DNA from: Thinopyrum elongatum
Lineage: Eukaryota; Streptophyta; Magnoliopsida; Poales; Poaceae
NCBI GenBank assembly: GCA_011799875.1
Contig: CM022302.1
Location: 187,170,942-187,234,941 of the forward strand
DNA length: 64,000 nt
Direction of reading: 5' to 3'
Part shown: positions 23,787 to 35,444 of the stretch, piece after piece
How positions within the stretch are numbered: position 1 is the stretch's first letter
Layout of the letters: the number at the start of each line of letters is the position of its first letter
Position numbers and translations under genes: made by a program
Notes under the pieces: model-generated
Database searches by the model: none
What the model was told of the DNA's origin: nothing
What the model saw: only the letters and a program-made list of their open reading frames with translations

Positions 23787-26040
23787 CTATGAACGCGACT
23801 GCGATTGGGAAGAAAGCCCAAGGCTATCGATGAGATCACGGAGCTCAGGCGGCATGTCTTCAAGACACAACTTGTTGGAAGGATGGAAAATCAACTGGTA
23901 AAGGTACTCTGCCTTCCAATCTTCGACAACAGGCTGAATTTTTTTTGAAAATGCAGATGAATGATTGAAGGACATGATGTGAAACAAAATTTAAACGTAA
24001 AAGAAGAAACACTACCAAGAAGGGAGAAACAGAAAAGTATTACATCTTGTTTTGCAATCTTTTCGACCATACGCGTGCCGTCATACATTTGCGACATCCT
24101 CAGAACATAGATTCCACACTCGTTTGGCCCCTGTTCTGGCGTGACCAGAAAAAAGGCTTCTCTGACAATTTAACCTAGTCAGGGTGATTCTTTGAGTTAT
24201 ACAACTTTTCACCGTAAACCGCCTTCATCACTCGAGTAATTCTGGTCATCTGAAAAAAGGAAAAAAGGCAGTCACAAGAGCCCAAAACGCACATTACAGG
24301 TCAATAAAAGAAACAAAAAACAAAAAATAGAGATGTTATATTAATAAGTTTTTTATATTAAGACGATGAAACTACATGTTCTCCACGCGATCCGAATTAT
24401 CCCTCTTTTAATGCATGCGACCTCATGTACAAAAAAATTGCTTTAGCACTCTTTTAGACAGGGTAGGTGGTTCGAGAAAATGCAGTTCAATGTCACAAAT
24501 ATTGAGTTAACTATACTAACAAGTGCAGTGCTATGAGCAGTAACTACGTAGTCAGGTTGGGTTATCACTCGTTTAACCAGGTTGGTGCTACGATAAAATG
24601 TAGTTCTATAGCACAGATACTACAGTCCACTTTACTAGCAATTGCAGTGGTATGAGTGGTAAATAATGTAGTTAGAATGGTCAAAACTTTGCCATACCAA
24701 TTCAATGTAGTCTGCATGATACTCAGACATGCGCAACTTTGTCACTCCATCAATACTGCCAGTGTACCTCCTCGTATCATGGATATCAATGGTATTGTGA
24801 TGGCGGTTCATCGTGTATAGGGAGTAATGTCCGTCCTTAGAGCGCGCATCATAATCTGTAGAGGGAAGATACATACGGGAAGGGGCAACAAAAAACTCAA
24901 TGAAGTTCATTCCACGCATAGCACTAGGACCACTGCTGAAAATAATTGCAAAGGAAATGCAACAAGGAAGAAGAAGAAAATGATGGACACAGTGGCCTTA
25001 CTAGTTTTGCGTCGAGCAGGTTATCATCACCAACAAAAAACTTGAACTGCTCAGCCGCATGCTCTAAAATAAATGGTGTATGCACAACCGGCAACACATG
25101 GTATCCTTCTTCATTTTCCTTCACAGCGGATTCCATTTGAAGAACATACTGCGTAGAAATAGAAAAAACAGGGACATGTAAAAAAAAGATGCATGCACGC
25201 ATGGACATAAAAAATTCAGTACTCAAGAAAAAAGTGCACAAAAGCAAAAAATTATGACAGCAGATGCATTTACCATGATGAATAAAGGTGTAAGTAGCAT
25301 ACGATCGCCGGAACGATAAACTAAACTCATATCAGGATCTTGCTTCCAGTACTTAATGACAAAATTCATGAGATACGAGTCCATGAAAGCTTTTTTCCCA
25401 AATGTCAGACACATATACTCAACATTGGTTGATTCAACCTCATTAAAAGGACTTTTGTACATGAAGAGTGAGCTTCTATGGAAAAGATATCACAGGAGAC
25501 ACAAACACAGATAGGATCAAAAAACAAAGTTAAAAAAAAAACTAAACACACAAAAGGATGAAGGACGGGCACATAGATCTCACTCTTTGTATCTGGTCCT
25601 GAAATATTGACTGAGAACGAGATCCTTTATCTTCCTCGCCTCAAGAAGATGTCTGAACCTGGAAGGCTTTAACTTCTCCATAGAGCATCTAAGCTGAACC
25701 GGCCTCTCTACTGCCCTCTTGTTAGAAACTACAACACCCTCACCAACCGTGGGACGATTGATCGTTGCACTCCTAGTCCTCTTACTGACGGGTGGCACAA
25801 CCGGTGTCACGAAATCATCATCATCATCAAGATTTAATACCTCACGTGAAGAGCCAGGTGCAGCTTCCTTTCCACCAATAGGTCCAGATGAAACACCAGT
25901 GTTCACACTAACTCCAGCCAAAGAACCAGTTTTATCAGGAGAGATTTCAACAACACAATCCTCCATAGCTGCTTCAGAAACCTCGGTCTCGAAAAGTGAT
26001 GTACAGCCTCCATGAAGGCCTCCATCAAAACCTGAAAAAG
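23787..26040 (-). pseudogene. Ulp1-like C48 cysteine protease gene, second copy
   Basis: Ulp1/SENP proteases remove SUMO from proteins; the TE-borne relatives have unproven substrates. Exon borders fit GT-AG with phase kept. The first exon starts after a ttttcag acceptor near 26033 and ends at about 25587 (acidic tract NLDDDDDFVTPVV, Lys/Arg-rich end). Then come about 25481-25276, about 25150-25020, about 24858-24696, about 24250-24060 and 23937-23787. The catalytic set is visible: His in KDGHYSLYTMN, Asp in IDIHDTRRY, Gln and Cys in PEQGPNECGIYVLR (Cys codon 24116-24118). Damage is limited to one in-frame TAG near 24174 and a one-base shift in a run of six T (24147-24153). The first exon begins at an acceptor, so an upstream exon is missing or the transcript continues from the first copy. 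Confidence 0.65.
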
Positions 26041-26109
26041 AGATGGGAAACAACATGGGAACACTCAGCTAACTTGTCCAGCGCCGATGAAATACCGAAG
26101 TACAACACC

Positions 26110-26345
26110 AGGAAAGTCAAATGCAGCTCACTAATGTACATAAAATGCAGTTCACTAAAGAACAAGATGCATCTCACTCACATAAAGGGAGTGCATCTCA
26201 CTCATCAAAAGCAGTGAAGCTCACTTATCCAAAACAATGCAGCTCACTTATACATAAACTGAAGCTCACTTATCCACATTCTGAAGCTCACTAACACAAC
26301 AAATACGAAGCTCGCCATTCTAAAAAAAAATGCAGTCCACTGGCA
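26110..26345. repeat. Minisatellite of about 23 bp with TGCAG(C/T)TCACT core, array 1
   Basis: About ten units follow each other at 20-24 bp steps (starts near 26122, 26145, 26167, 26189, 26210, 26236, 26258, 26281, 26302, 26331). The core is atgcagctcactta, with variants gaagctcac and gcatctcac. It lies between the two Ulp1-type genes. Confidence 0.75.
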
Positions 26346-27706
26346 CACTAAAAACAAATGCCTAAGAAAGGGAAGCAAGCAGTACACAAAAAAGGAGGGG
26401 AATCAAGCAATTCACTAAGCACAAACTTTATCTTCAAAGATTAAAAGCGAAGATAGATCCAAGGAACACTTCGATGATGTGAGCCAACTGTAGAGCATGG
26501 CCTTCCTGATGTAGTCAATGTGCTCCACCCCAAACTGAGCAACTCGAATCCCATCCCATGTCTGCAAGAATTGGAACATATAGAATCCGCAATCAGGCCT
26601 GCAAAAGAACAAAACCATAAGTTTCACATTTCATATAAAAATAACAGTTAAGGACTAGCAAGAGAGGGGGGGCTACAACAAATATACCCATTTGGCTGAA
26701 GTGGGACAATCACATGTTTCAACATAAAGCCATCAAGTGTCGGAGGATTTAGCGGCTCATCACAAAAGGCACTACCTTCTTTCCATGCACGCTTGATATT
26801 TTTAACCATCCTCCTGAAAACCCTGTTTGCTTCAACGCTGCCAGGTTTATTGAGCGAGTCAAGAAATTCAAACCGCCTTTCATTCAGATTCAAGGCAACT
26901 ACACAATAATGGCCAACAGTTCTGCCTTCATTCTTGTCTAGAGGATCAAATGTTGCAAACAAGATCTGTTGGAAGTAAAAAAAAAGTGTGTGTATATATA
27001 TATATGTTATCCTCTCAGCCATTTATGCATTACAAAAACAAAAATCAGAACACTATAAAACCGACACACACAAAATAATTCTAGACACATAAAACATTAC
27101 TCACCATATCTTTTTTATCAACACGCTCCTCAGCTCTTGACGAGAACATCAATTTCACTGACCTGCCCACACTACCACCATTCGAAATGCTTGTCTGCCA
27201 AACAAATCAAATCAGACAAAAGGTGGAAAAAGCAAACAGGTCATCACACAGAAAACAAAAAGAGAATAAAACAACAAACAAAAGTTATGCATGCTTACAC
27301 AAATATGGTGCGGAACAACCATCGTCGAAGATCCCTTAAACTTATCTACCAGCAAAGAAACCCCTAAATCAACAAGGCGGGTAGTGAGCATCCCCTTCGT
27401 CCAAAAAGATTCACCAACTTCAACAATGGGAAAATCGCCCAACTCAGTTACAAAAGCAACCAGGCCGCTGAAAAATTGTTAAAAACTGCAACATAAGATA
27501 TTATCAAAATAAAAAGAATGAAAAAGGGAAAAGTTTGCGATTAGAAAATACATATTAACATAACAATTTAAGAATTCAAAAAATGTCACACTTCTTCTTT
27601 TTGTCCTTCTGAGCCCTCGTAACAGCATCGTAGAGCTCGTTGTATCTCTTGAGAAGAGTTGGATCAATGCTCGACAGAGCCACAATAGGAAGTTCGTCAT
27701 CTACAA

Positions 27707-27708
<2 letters not shown>

Positions 27709-27759
<51 letters not shown>
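27709..27759. repeat. (AT)n microsatellite
   Basis: About 25 uninterrupted AT dinucleotides lie in an intron of the first Ulp1-type gene, next to the splice acceptor side of the exon starting DDELPIVALS. A length this high suggests recent slippage. Confidence 0.95.
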
Positions 27760-27762
<3 letters not shown>

Positions 27763-28564
27763 AAGAAACAAGTAAAAAAATGAAGTTCACTTATCAAAAA
27801 AATGATATATTCTATACATATGGTATAGTAAGAAAAAAAGAATTTAAGAAAATATGAAGTTCACTTGTAAAGAAAATGAGAATATGCTAGCTAGCAACTA
27901 TTTTGGAAGCATTAACAAAAGAAGAAGTTCATTCCATCATAAAACATGTGATATGTAGCTACCATAGTAATTGAAATGACTGACAAAAATGTTAAGTTCA
28001 CTTTTGGAAACAAAAAACTTGTCTTCAGTATGAGACTCTTCGTGCTCTTGCTCTTCAGATGAGATCAAAACAGTTCCACCAGTAGGTTGCGATGAAAGCA
28101 CTGTAGCCTCGCTAGACTGACCTACTGCGCCAACATCAGTGTTGTCTGCATTTTGAACAGTCCGTGCAACCGCAACATCCTCAGATAACTCAAGCACACG
28201 AGGCTCCACACTGAAAACACGAGGAACATCATTAGCAGCCAGACAAACATGAGAACCAGCAACACTATCAACAGGAACATTCTCGTGTAGCTTTTCAATA
28301 TCAACATCAACATCTTCATGATGACTAGGGGCAACAGCCAGATCGGATTCCTGAGCTACAGAAGCTTCTACACTCTCACATGCTGCTGATACAGAAACCC
28401 TTACGCTGTCACCACCAACAACAGCGCGGCCCTCCTGGTTCACATCAGCACGAACAACGCCAACCGACTCATGAACTTCTGCATTCCCCTCTTCAGTCTG
28501 CCAAAACATTTAAAAAAAATAAGCCAACGATAATAAAAACAAGCAAGAGATGAAATCAACACGA

Positions 28565-28905
28565 CAACATGCAGCTCACTTATGTAAAACAATGCAGTTC
28601 ACCTACTGAACAACATGCAGCCCACTAATGTGATAGACTGCAGCTCACTTGTGTAAAAGATCGTAGTTCACTAAATGAACAACTTGCAGTTCACTTATGT
28701 AAAATGATGCAGCTCGTTTATGCCAGAGACTGCAGCTCACATAGGCAAAAGAATGCAGTTCACCGACAGTACAACATTTGGCCCACTAACGCCAAAGAAT
28801 GCCACTAACCTATGTAAAACAATGAAGTTCACTAACTAAACAACTTGCAGCTCACTAATGTCAAAGACTGTAGTCTCACATACACGATAAAAAGATAAAG
28901 CTCAC
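28565..28905. repeat. Minisatellite of about 23 bp with TGCAG(C/T)TCACT core, array 2
   Basis: Some 14-15 units at 20-26 bp steps, with cores such as catgcagctcacttatg (28567), ttgcagttcacttatg (28684) and ctgcagctcacatagg (28731). The spacer often reads taaaacaa. It lies in an intron of the first Ulp1-type gene, between the exons at about 29100-28988 and 28509-27990. Confidence 0.8.
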
Positions 28906-31900
28906 TTATGTAAAACAACATGCATATATCTTCTACCAACAAGATATATAGATTACAAAACACTAGTACAAAAAGTCATCCAACTAAACCTTCTCAGCCA
29001 CAACATCCGGAGGGCATGAAGCACCAGCCAAGTGATCATTTTTCTCAATGCCATCGTAGGGACCATGGTGCAAATCACAACCTGTAAATCTAGTCTACGA
29101 CAAAGAACAAAACAACATGACAAATAAGATGGTAATGAACATGAAAACAAAGATAACTTCAATTATGCATAAGCAGTCCACATGCTATAATCATGACGTA
29201 CACAAATAAAATATAAAATAAACCAAAAAATACAAGTTTGAGAAGAAACAGAACATTAGACTAGACATAAGTGATGGGAGAAGAACTTATACCTGACCAA
29301 TCCCATCACCCCTAGATGCATGAATATCAGAAAATTCTGCTCCAGCCTACAACAGAAAACATCGCAGCCACAGGATAAGAAAAATATATAACTGGCGGAA
29401 AACAACACATTGATGAGCAGTCCACATGATACACAAATGAGGTACAAAGGGTCAAAAAAGGGGAAAACGTACATTATCAGCATCAGCACCCGCGTCCTGT
29501 CGGTACATATCATTCAAAATGTGCTCAGCATCCTTCTCAAACCGAGCGCATTTTTCATCCTGTTTTTGCTTCAACAGAGAATACGAGGACTGAATATTCA
29601 TCACCACAATCTTCAAGCCTTCAACCACACCAGGATCAAAGTTGTGTGCAGCCACAATATCTTCTTCACAGGGACCATGATCAACACGAAAAAAATCAGC
29701 AACTGTCCTCAACCTATCACCAGAAGTTGGCAAATCTTCTGTTAACTTGATAACCTTCTGAAGAAGCTCGTCAATCTCCTCATGTTTTCTGCCACCAACA
29801 AACGTCTGATCAAATGTGCTTCTAGTATTGGAGATCCGTCCAGGCGTGAAACCCCGGGTAGGCAGTGGCTGATCATGACAGGTAGCAAGCTAGCTACAGA
29901 TAGGCTCATGGAACTTAGCAGGACTGCTAGGCCCTGCACCAGAGCTGCCACATAAAAGTGCAACTGGGTGATTATAGACAATATCCCCTGATGCCTTCGA
30001 ATGCAAAAAAAAAGTAAATAAGAGGAAAGAAGTTCACATGTGAATACTAGAAGGTTCAGGTTTCCCATCACCGCTTAAAAATAGAAAGATGATGTTCCTA
30101 AAACAAGAATAAGAGGAAAAAACAATTAAAACGGATGCACTAACTAGCAGCTTCCCAAATCTATAAGTTTCCAGATAAAAATTTCCCTTGGTAATTATAT
30201 CTCGGTTGTATATCTTCATCAGGTCTCTACTGTTGAGATATGACGCTCACGGCGTCAACGTGTACATAACTAAAAATTTCCGAAGGTTCAAGCAATCAAG
30301 ATACATAATCAGGGGCACAATGGCACAACCCTCTACACAATTCTGCTTGCTACGATCTGTCTGCCACCTCACCACAGCTAACTGGAGCTCATCAACCCAT
30401 AGCAGCATAATCCATGTTCTCAACCATGGCAGCAACCCTGCCCAAACGAGCTGCAGGCCCAAGGCATAGCAAATTATGATAAAGTATGAGGAATAAAACC
30501 TTGACAGCAAGATCTACCGTCACGGGGTCCTCATCCTAAACCAACACCGCCAGCAGTTCAAGCAAGTCCTTAACACCTATACTTCATGAACGGTCAAAGC
30601 CAAGCTCATCCTTGAGGGCAGACAATGAATCATCATGGCCACTGCTAAGCAGGAATAGGTGCAGTGCGAGATCCCATGGGAAAAGCAAAAATGTGATGAA
30701 CATCAGCACGAGTGATTCGAAGAACCCTGTCATCACCAAAATTCATTTTCATCGTGCCAGGGTCAATAATTCCCATCAGATAGCACATAAGCACGCGGGA
30801 CACATTCTTCTTTAATGTCAAGTTAAACACAATACCAAAACGAGAATCCTAAACACAATCACGGTGTGGTTCTTTCAATAAATCAACAGCTTTGCACACA
30901 ATGGGGAGTGACAAACGTACGGTCTTGTTAAACTGAACATCATCTTCCTCGCCATCATCATTAGTTCTCTTCCTCTTACTAGTCTTCTTCTTCTGTGTAA
31001 AGGAAAATGTTGTCCACATTAATAAATCAGCCCACATAAGACACAAAAAAGAAAAATACAATAACAATGCAAGAAACAAAGGCACCACTTCAACAAACCT
31101 TTGGAACAACATCAGTCTCCCCAACCGAGTCAGCAACCACATCTTCGTCAGCATCAACACGCGGTCGCTTATGTTGACTCTTAGATGGACCAAAACCTTT
31201 CCATCTCCCAGATTGAACATCCCTCACAAAATCACCAAGCACAAAGTCATCGCCGTCGGGCTCGGGCTCATCACCGACATGCGCTCGCTTCCGCTGCGTA
31301 TCCTCTGCAGCAGCTTCAACAGTTCTCTTACTGAGGTTCTTGTCCATGCAAGCAACACGATGACTGCGCCGAGTAGTACCCACCTTCCTCAGCAACAGAA
31401 CTCAAACTCTTCTTCTGCAAAACACGCTGCTTGACATTACCAAATTTGCTAATCTTGGTAGCATCTGTAGCCCTGCTTCTCTTTCTCCTCATACTATTTT
31501 GAATCACTTTCAAACCTCAATAGTTATTGGGTCTCTTCAATTCATAAGCATGAAGCTGCGCCGGTACCATCCACTCCTCTGTAACATCCTTTGTACCATC
31601 AACAGTTTGTGACTGTGTTTCAGACAACACGGGCCGCCTAAAGCTCTGGTCAGAGCTCACACCAACGTCACCCTCTGTGAAACAATGGTCAAAGAAGTGA
31701 TTAAGCACCTCAAACCCAGGCAGAAAAATCAATCGCCCCACCGAAATGAAGTATAACTATGGTGAATAAGAAGTGCGCAAATGAACAAAATGCAGTTCAC
31801 CTATCCATACAATGCAGTGCAGCATACAAAAACAATATAAAGGAAGAAAATCGTCGAAAAAAAACTATTAAGACCATGTTTATTCCCAAAAATTGGCTGA

Positions 31901-32550
31901 CTAACTTCACAAAGCCATCAGCAGTTTGTACAACATCAAATAAACACCATATACAACAAACAAAAACATGCACATAAAAAATAGCAAGTATGTAAATGAA
32001 TAATAATGCAGTTCACAAATCACACACATGATTATTTGCAGTTTGTACAACATTAAATAAGCAGTATATACAATAAAATGAAAGAATGCACATAGAATAT
32101 AGAAATCACACAAATGAATAATAATGCAGTTCACAATACACATACACGAATGTAGTTTACAAGAAACAAATTGATTCAAACAGCAACATACCAAAAGGAG
32201 GGGGCCACACTTATAGGTGAGGTTTCAATTGGTGAATTCATTTCAAGGCTTGCTTGACCACGTTCATCTTTACCACCAAGACAACGCGAGCCAATCGGCG
32301 AATCATAAACAGCATCATTAGGGCCAATGCCAACAAAATTGCCTAGTGGATTCAGAAAAGTAGAAACAAAATTAATAACTAGATAATCACAGCAAAAATA
32401 AGATGCACATTGTTGAGAAAATAACACACCAAAAACAGAATCCACAGCATGAGCAACACATCTATACAAACAAGACAAAAAGTAAATAAGGGGGAGGCAT
32501 GCAGTCCACATACCTTGATCTCCTCCGTCTGCTCTGCTTGGCGAAGACAT

Positions 32551-33182
32551 GGCATTTGCGTCGCAAGCAAGGACGGTGTCAAGAATACTAGCAACAAAAA
32601 AGAGCAAATCCAACGAAACCCTAGGTAAACCTTCCTCTGCCCACGGAGCCCATGCGAGGACCGCCTTCAAATCGAGAAGAAAATCGCCTGCTCACGAAAA
32701 CGAACTACATCAGCAAAACGCCGCCGCTACGAGAATCGAACAAATAGATGGGAAACAATCACGACAGAGAAGATGAGAGGCGGACCACTACCGAGGGGAT
32801 GAGCGGTGGTGGTGGGGGCGTGGAATAGAGGAATCTATACCAACGAATCGATTAAAGGGATAAAGAGCACAGACGGATGCTGTGGAGGATGGCGGTTGCC
32901 GCGGGCGACGACGGTTGCTGCGCGCGACGGCGGTTTCACGAGGGCGGGGGGTTGCTCCGGGTGGTTCTGGAAGAGAGGGACTTGTGGGAGGGGCATGAGG
33001 GAGGAGCTGCAGAAACGGGCAGGCCCGTAACGGCCCGGCAAATTTTAGAAGAAGCCGTACCAAGCCCATCAACAAAAGTCGAAATGACAGGCCGGGCCAA
33101 AACAATTGAAGCTCACTTGCATGTAGGCTGCAGTCCACCTGTAAACAATGAAAACACTTGCAGTTCACATATTTCATAAAAA
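32551..33182 (-). promoter_or_regulatory. Upstream region of the first Ulp1-type gene, left half of a divergent promoter region
   Basis: The start codon of the Ulp1-type gene is at 32550. A GC-rich leader-like stretch (about 32640-33050) is followed by motif copies at about 33106, 33129 and 33158, then the Helitron. Without the Helitron this DNA continues at 60725 towards the exonuclease gene on the other strand. The two genes would be about 1.2-1.5 kb apart, head to head. Confidence 0.4.
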
Positions 33183-35022
33183 TCTATTATATACTAAAAG
33201 TAATTAATGGCCTAACCAAATAAAAGATTAATAGACTAGAAATTACCACAAAAATTAGAAACATCCGACCGTTTATTTAGTACAGTAAAATTCCTTGACC
33301 ATTAGATAAGATATACAATATATGTTAAAACAAATTACCCACCAATGCCATTACAATCATAATAGCACCAAACCATTTTATTTCAAGAAAAAATATGTGC
33401 ATGTACAGCCCTTAAAAAATATGCATACCAATATCATGCCCTACGGTTCCAACCAAAAAAAAAACATATGCCCTAGCGTCCGCTGTGGAAAAATCAAACA
33501 CCACCAGGGCATCCCCATCGCCTTGGACGCCATTGGAGCATCCTCAGCAGAGCACTAATAATTGTATACCAGCACCATATCAATGGGATCTACATATGCA
33601 ATCAGAGAGGGGGTGGTGAAGTTAGAGCAAGAGGCCTCGAGTCAACATGAGACGGCCATGGAGGCGGAGCCGAGGCACAAGTCTATCGGGGGCCACGAGA
33701 TGGTGAGGACGATAGTTGTATGTTGGAGAAAGCGGAGGGCCTAGGTAGTGCATCAACTATACGAGGAGGAACCTAGAGGCAATTAGGTGAGGACGACTCA
33801 CCCAGCTGCCAAGATGGGGTAAAAAAAACCTAGCACTACTAGGCCATCCCATCCCCGCTCATAACCTCCCAGCTCTTCTCCTGTCTTCTCTTTAGAAATG
33901 CAGCAGCGATTTGTGCCATCTTCCCAAAAATTTCTGAGTTATTCTTGCCGAACTGCTAGATTTTTGTGCAAAAAATTGATTCTCCCCCAAATTTGTCCGT
34001 GCGTCCCTGTTAACCCTGTCCCATCATGATCCAGCGGAGTTTGCATCGCCTTACTGTGCCTCTTCGCATGGTGATTTGTCCTCCTGGATCTTCTCTTGCC
34101 GTGAAAAACTATGCTATGTGTTGCACGTCTCACGTGTGTGTGGAGCAGAAGACGAGGAACCAGTCATATATATGGATGATTAGGCTTACAAACTACCTGG
34201 AATTATCAAAGGTACGAATCTGCTTCATCCCAAAGTTAGACTCTATTTTGCTCTTGATTGATTCTATATGAGCCAGTATCCAGAGCTCGCTTTTGTTCGT
34301 ATGCATAAGCACGTGCATGTTTCAAAACATATGAGTGCTTCATGCATGGTTGGACATACAAGCAATGCGAAGAACGCGTGCTGGTGTTGTTAGCCTGTTA
34401 CTTGGACTTTTTTAGTCTACTACCTTTGTGTTGCAATGTTAAAGTGACGCATATAGAGATTGAAGAATTGTTCAGGGATAGTAACTGGATACATAACGAT
34501 ATACAGAAGCAGCATAGCTCCATCCGGCACACAAAAGGGACTTGATATTTTTCAGTTCTTTAGTAATATCTGTTACAGCTTACGAATGACTTTAAGACAA
34601 GAAAATTAAGCACCAATGTACTTTTGAAATTATTTTCTTGGATTAGATTTTAGGCTTGCAATGTTTTGCAGTTCTAGATTTTTTTGCTGCAGCACTTGGC
34701 AGGGATGAGCCCCCTAGACGTCCAAGCTTCCTTTTGGCACGTGCCGATGGTCCAGGCAAGCAATTGTTAGTGCTCTACTCTCTTCTTTATAGTATCACAT
34801 TTTCTACAATTGGAACATCAGGTATACTGCCTGTATATTTCTGAACAATGCAATGTGTTAGCTTTCTCTATATCCTAACCGCTAATCCAATACATTTTTT
34901 CCTTCTAGAAACCATGTTCGTACATCATCCTATAGTAGAAACATGTTTATTAGGAAATTAGTATCCCTTAGTTACTTCCACTAACATAGCTTCGCACCTG
35001 GCCACTTATGATGCAGCATGCT
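33183..35022. other. Left body of the Helitron, no gene recognised
   Basis: The sequence has short ORFs only (up to 81 codons), with no domain I can name. A stretch at about 33590-33780 has gene-like composition (Glu/His-rich short frame) and could be captured DNA, but no splice pattern or homology is evident. Confidence 0.4.
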
Positions 35023-35444
35023 AGCACCCCATGTTTCTGTATATGAACTAGCGACATATAGATATTGGTTGATGATTGAGATATATAGTTGGGCTGAGCA
35101 TTCATGGTGAACTGGGGCTACGGAAAAATATAAAGGTTAATCATGTGAGGCGTTTGTTGAAATGTCTCTGGCAAATTTGGAGATATAAAGTCCTCTGTTT
35201 TCTACCATCATTGGAAGTATATAAGCGTCATCCAAAACATTCGTGTTGTGCATTTATTTTCGTAAGTCCAAGGATCTGATTACTATTGATGTAGAGGCTG
35301 TTATACTGATATGTTTCTTCCTCGCATTGCTACCTCATCTAATTAAAGTGCTACAAATCTAAGACGGTGGACGTCAGAATGTTGGGATGGATGCTGCGAA
35401 AATTGATCGATACAAGCGTAACTCAGGTCCGTGTGTATGTGCTA
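35023..35444. repeat. Helitron tandem duplication, copy 1, left part
   Basis: The text from agcaccccatgtttctg to gtccgtgtgtatgtgcta recurs at about 57588-58008 with about 4-5% differences by eye. Copy 1 was then split by the LTR insertion at its tgcta site and continues at 57421. The duplication is therefore older than the insertion. Confidence 0.85.

Larger units (their letters stand above)
26415..32550 (-). pseudogene. Ulp1-like C48 cysteine protease gene, first copy, with long N-terminal region
   Basis: About a dozen exons can be traced. Early ones are 32550-32514 (MSSPSRADGGDQ), 32342-32192, 31674-about 31098, about 30995-30640, about 30470-30130 and about 29993-29474. They contain Lys/Arg-rich, acidic and a plant-mobile-type segment (motif LRITRADVHHIFAFPMG). 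Breaks here: TGA 31517-31519, TAG 30849-30851, TGA 30247-30249, a stop near 29891 and a frameshift near 31385. The C-terminal protease domain is open over four exons: about 27480-27299, 27195-27106, about 26967-26687 and 26598-26415, with phase kept. Catalytic residues are in place: His (26909-26911, GHYCVVALN), Asp (26858-26860, FEFLDSLN), Gln (PLQPNG) and Cys (26589-26591, DCGFYMFQFL). A nuclear SUMO- or ubiquitin-like deconjugating role is known for the family and only inferred here. Confidence 0.7.
20271..33182. mobile_element. Composite Ulp1/exonuclease-bearing transposable element, left part
   Basis: Three minus-strand genes of related style, two of them with Ulp1 protease domains, lie here. 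They are embedded in AT-rich DNA with many copies of a TGCAG(T/C)TCAC-like motif. The same motif is abundant after 60725 and absent as clusters from the DNA between, so the two parts belong together, split by the Helitron at 33183-60724. Genes with Ulp1 domains are known passengers of plant Mutator-like and CACTA elements. No terminal inverted repeat or transposase is visible, so the class is open. The left limit near 20271 is where Gypsy homology begins; the true end may be truncated. Confidence 0.55.

Noticed and set aside
26110..28905. CRISPR-like or telomere-like arrays
   Set aside because: The unit is a degenerate 23-bp motif without spacers; it is an imperfect minisatellite.
33183..35022. 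Captured host gene fragments in the Helitron
   Set aside because: Helitrons often carry such fragments, so I looked for exons in both halves; no recognisable protein segment or splice pattern was found.
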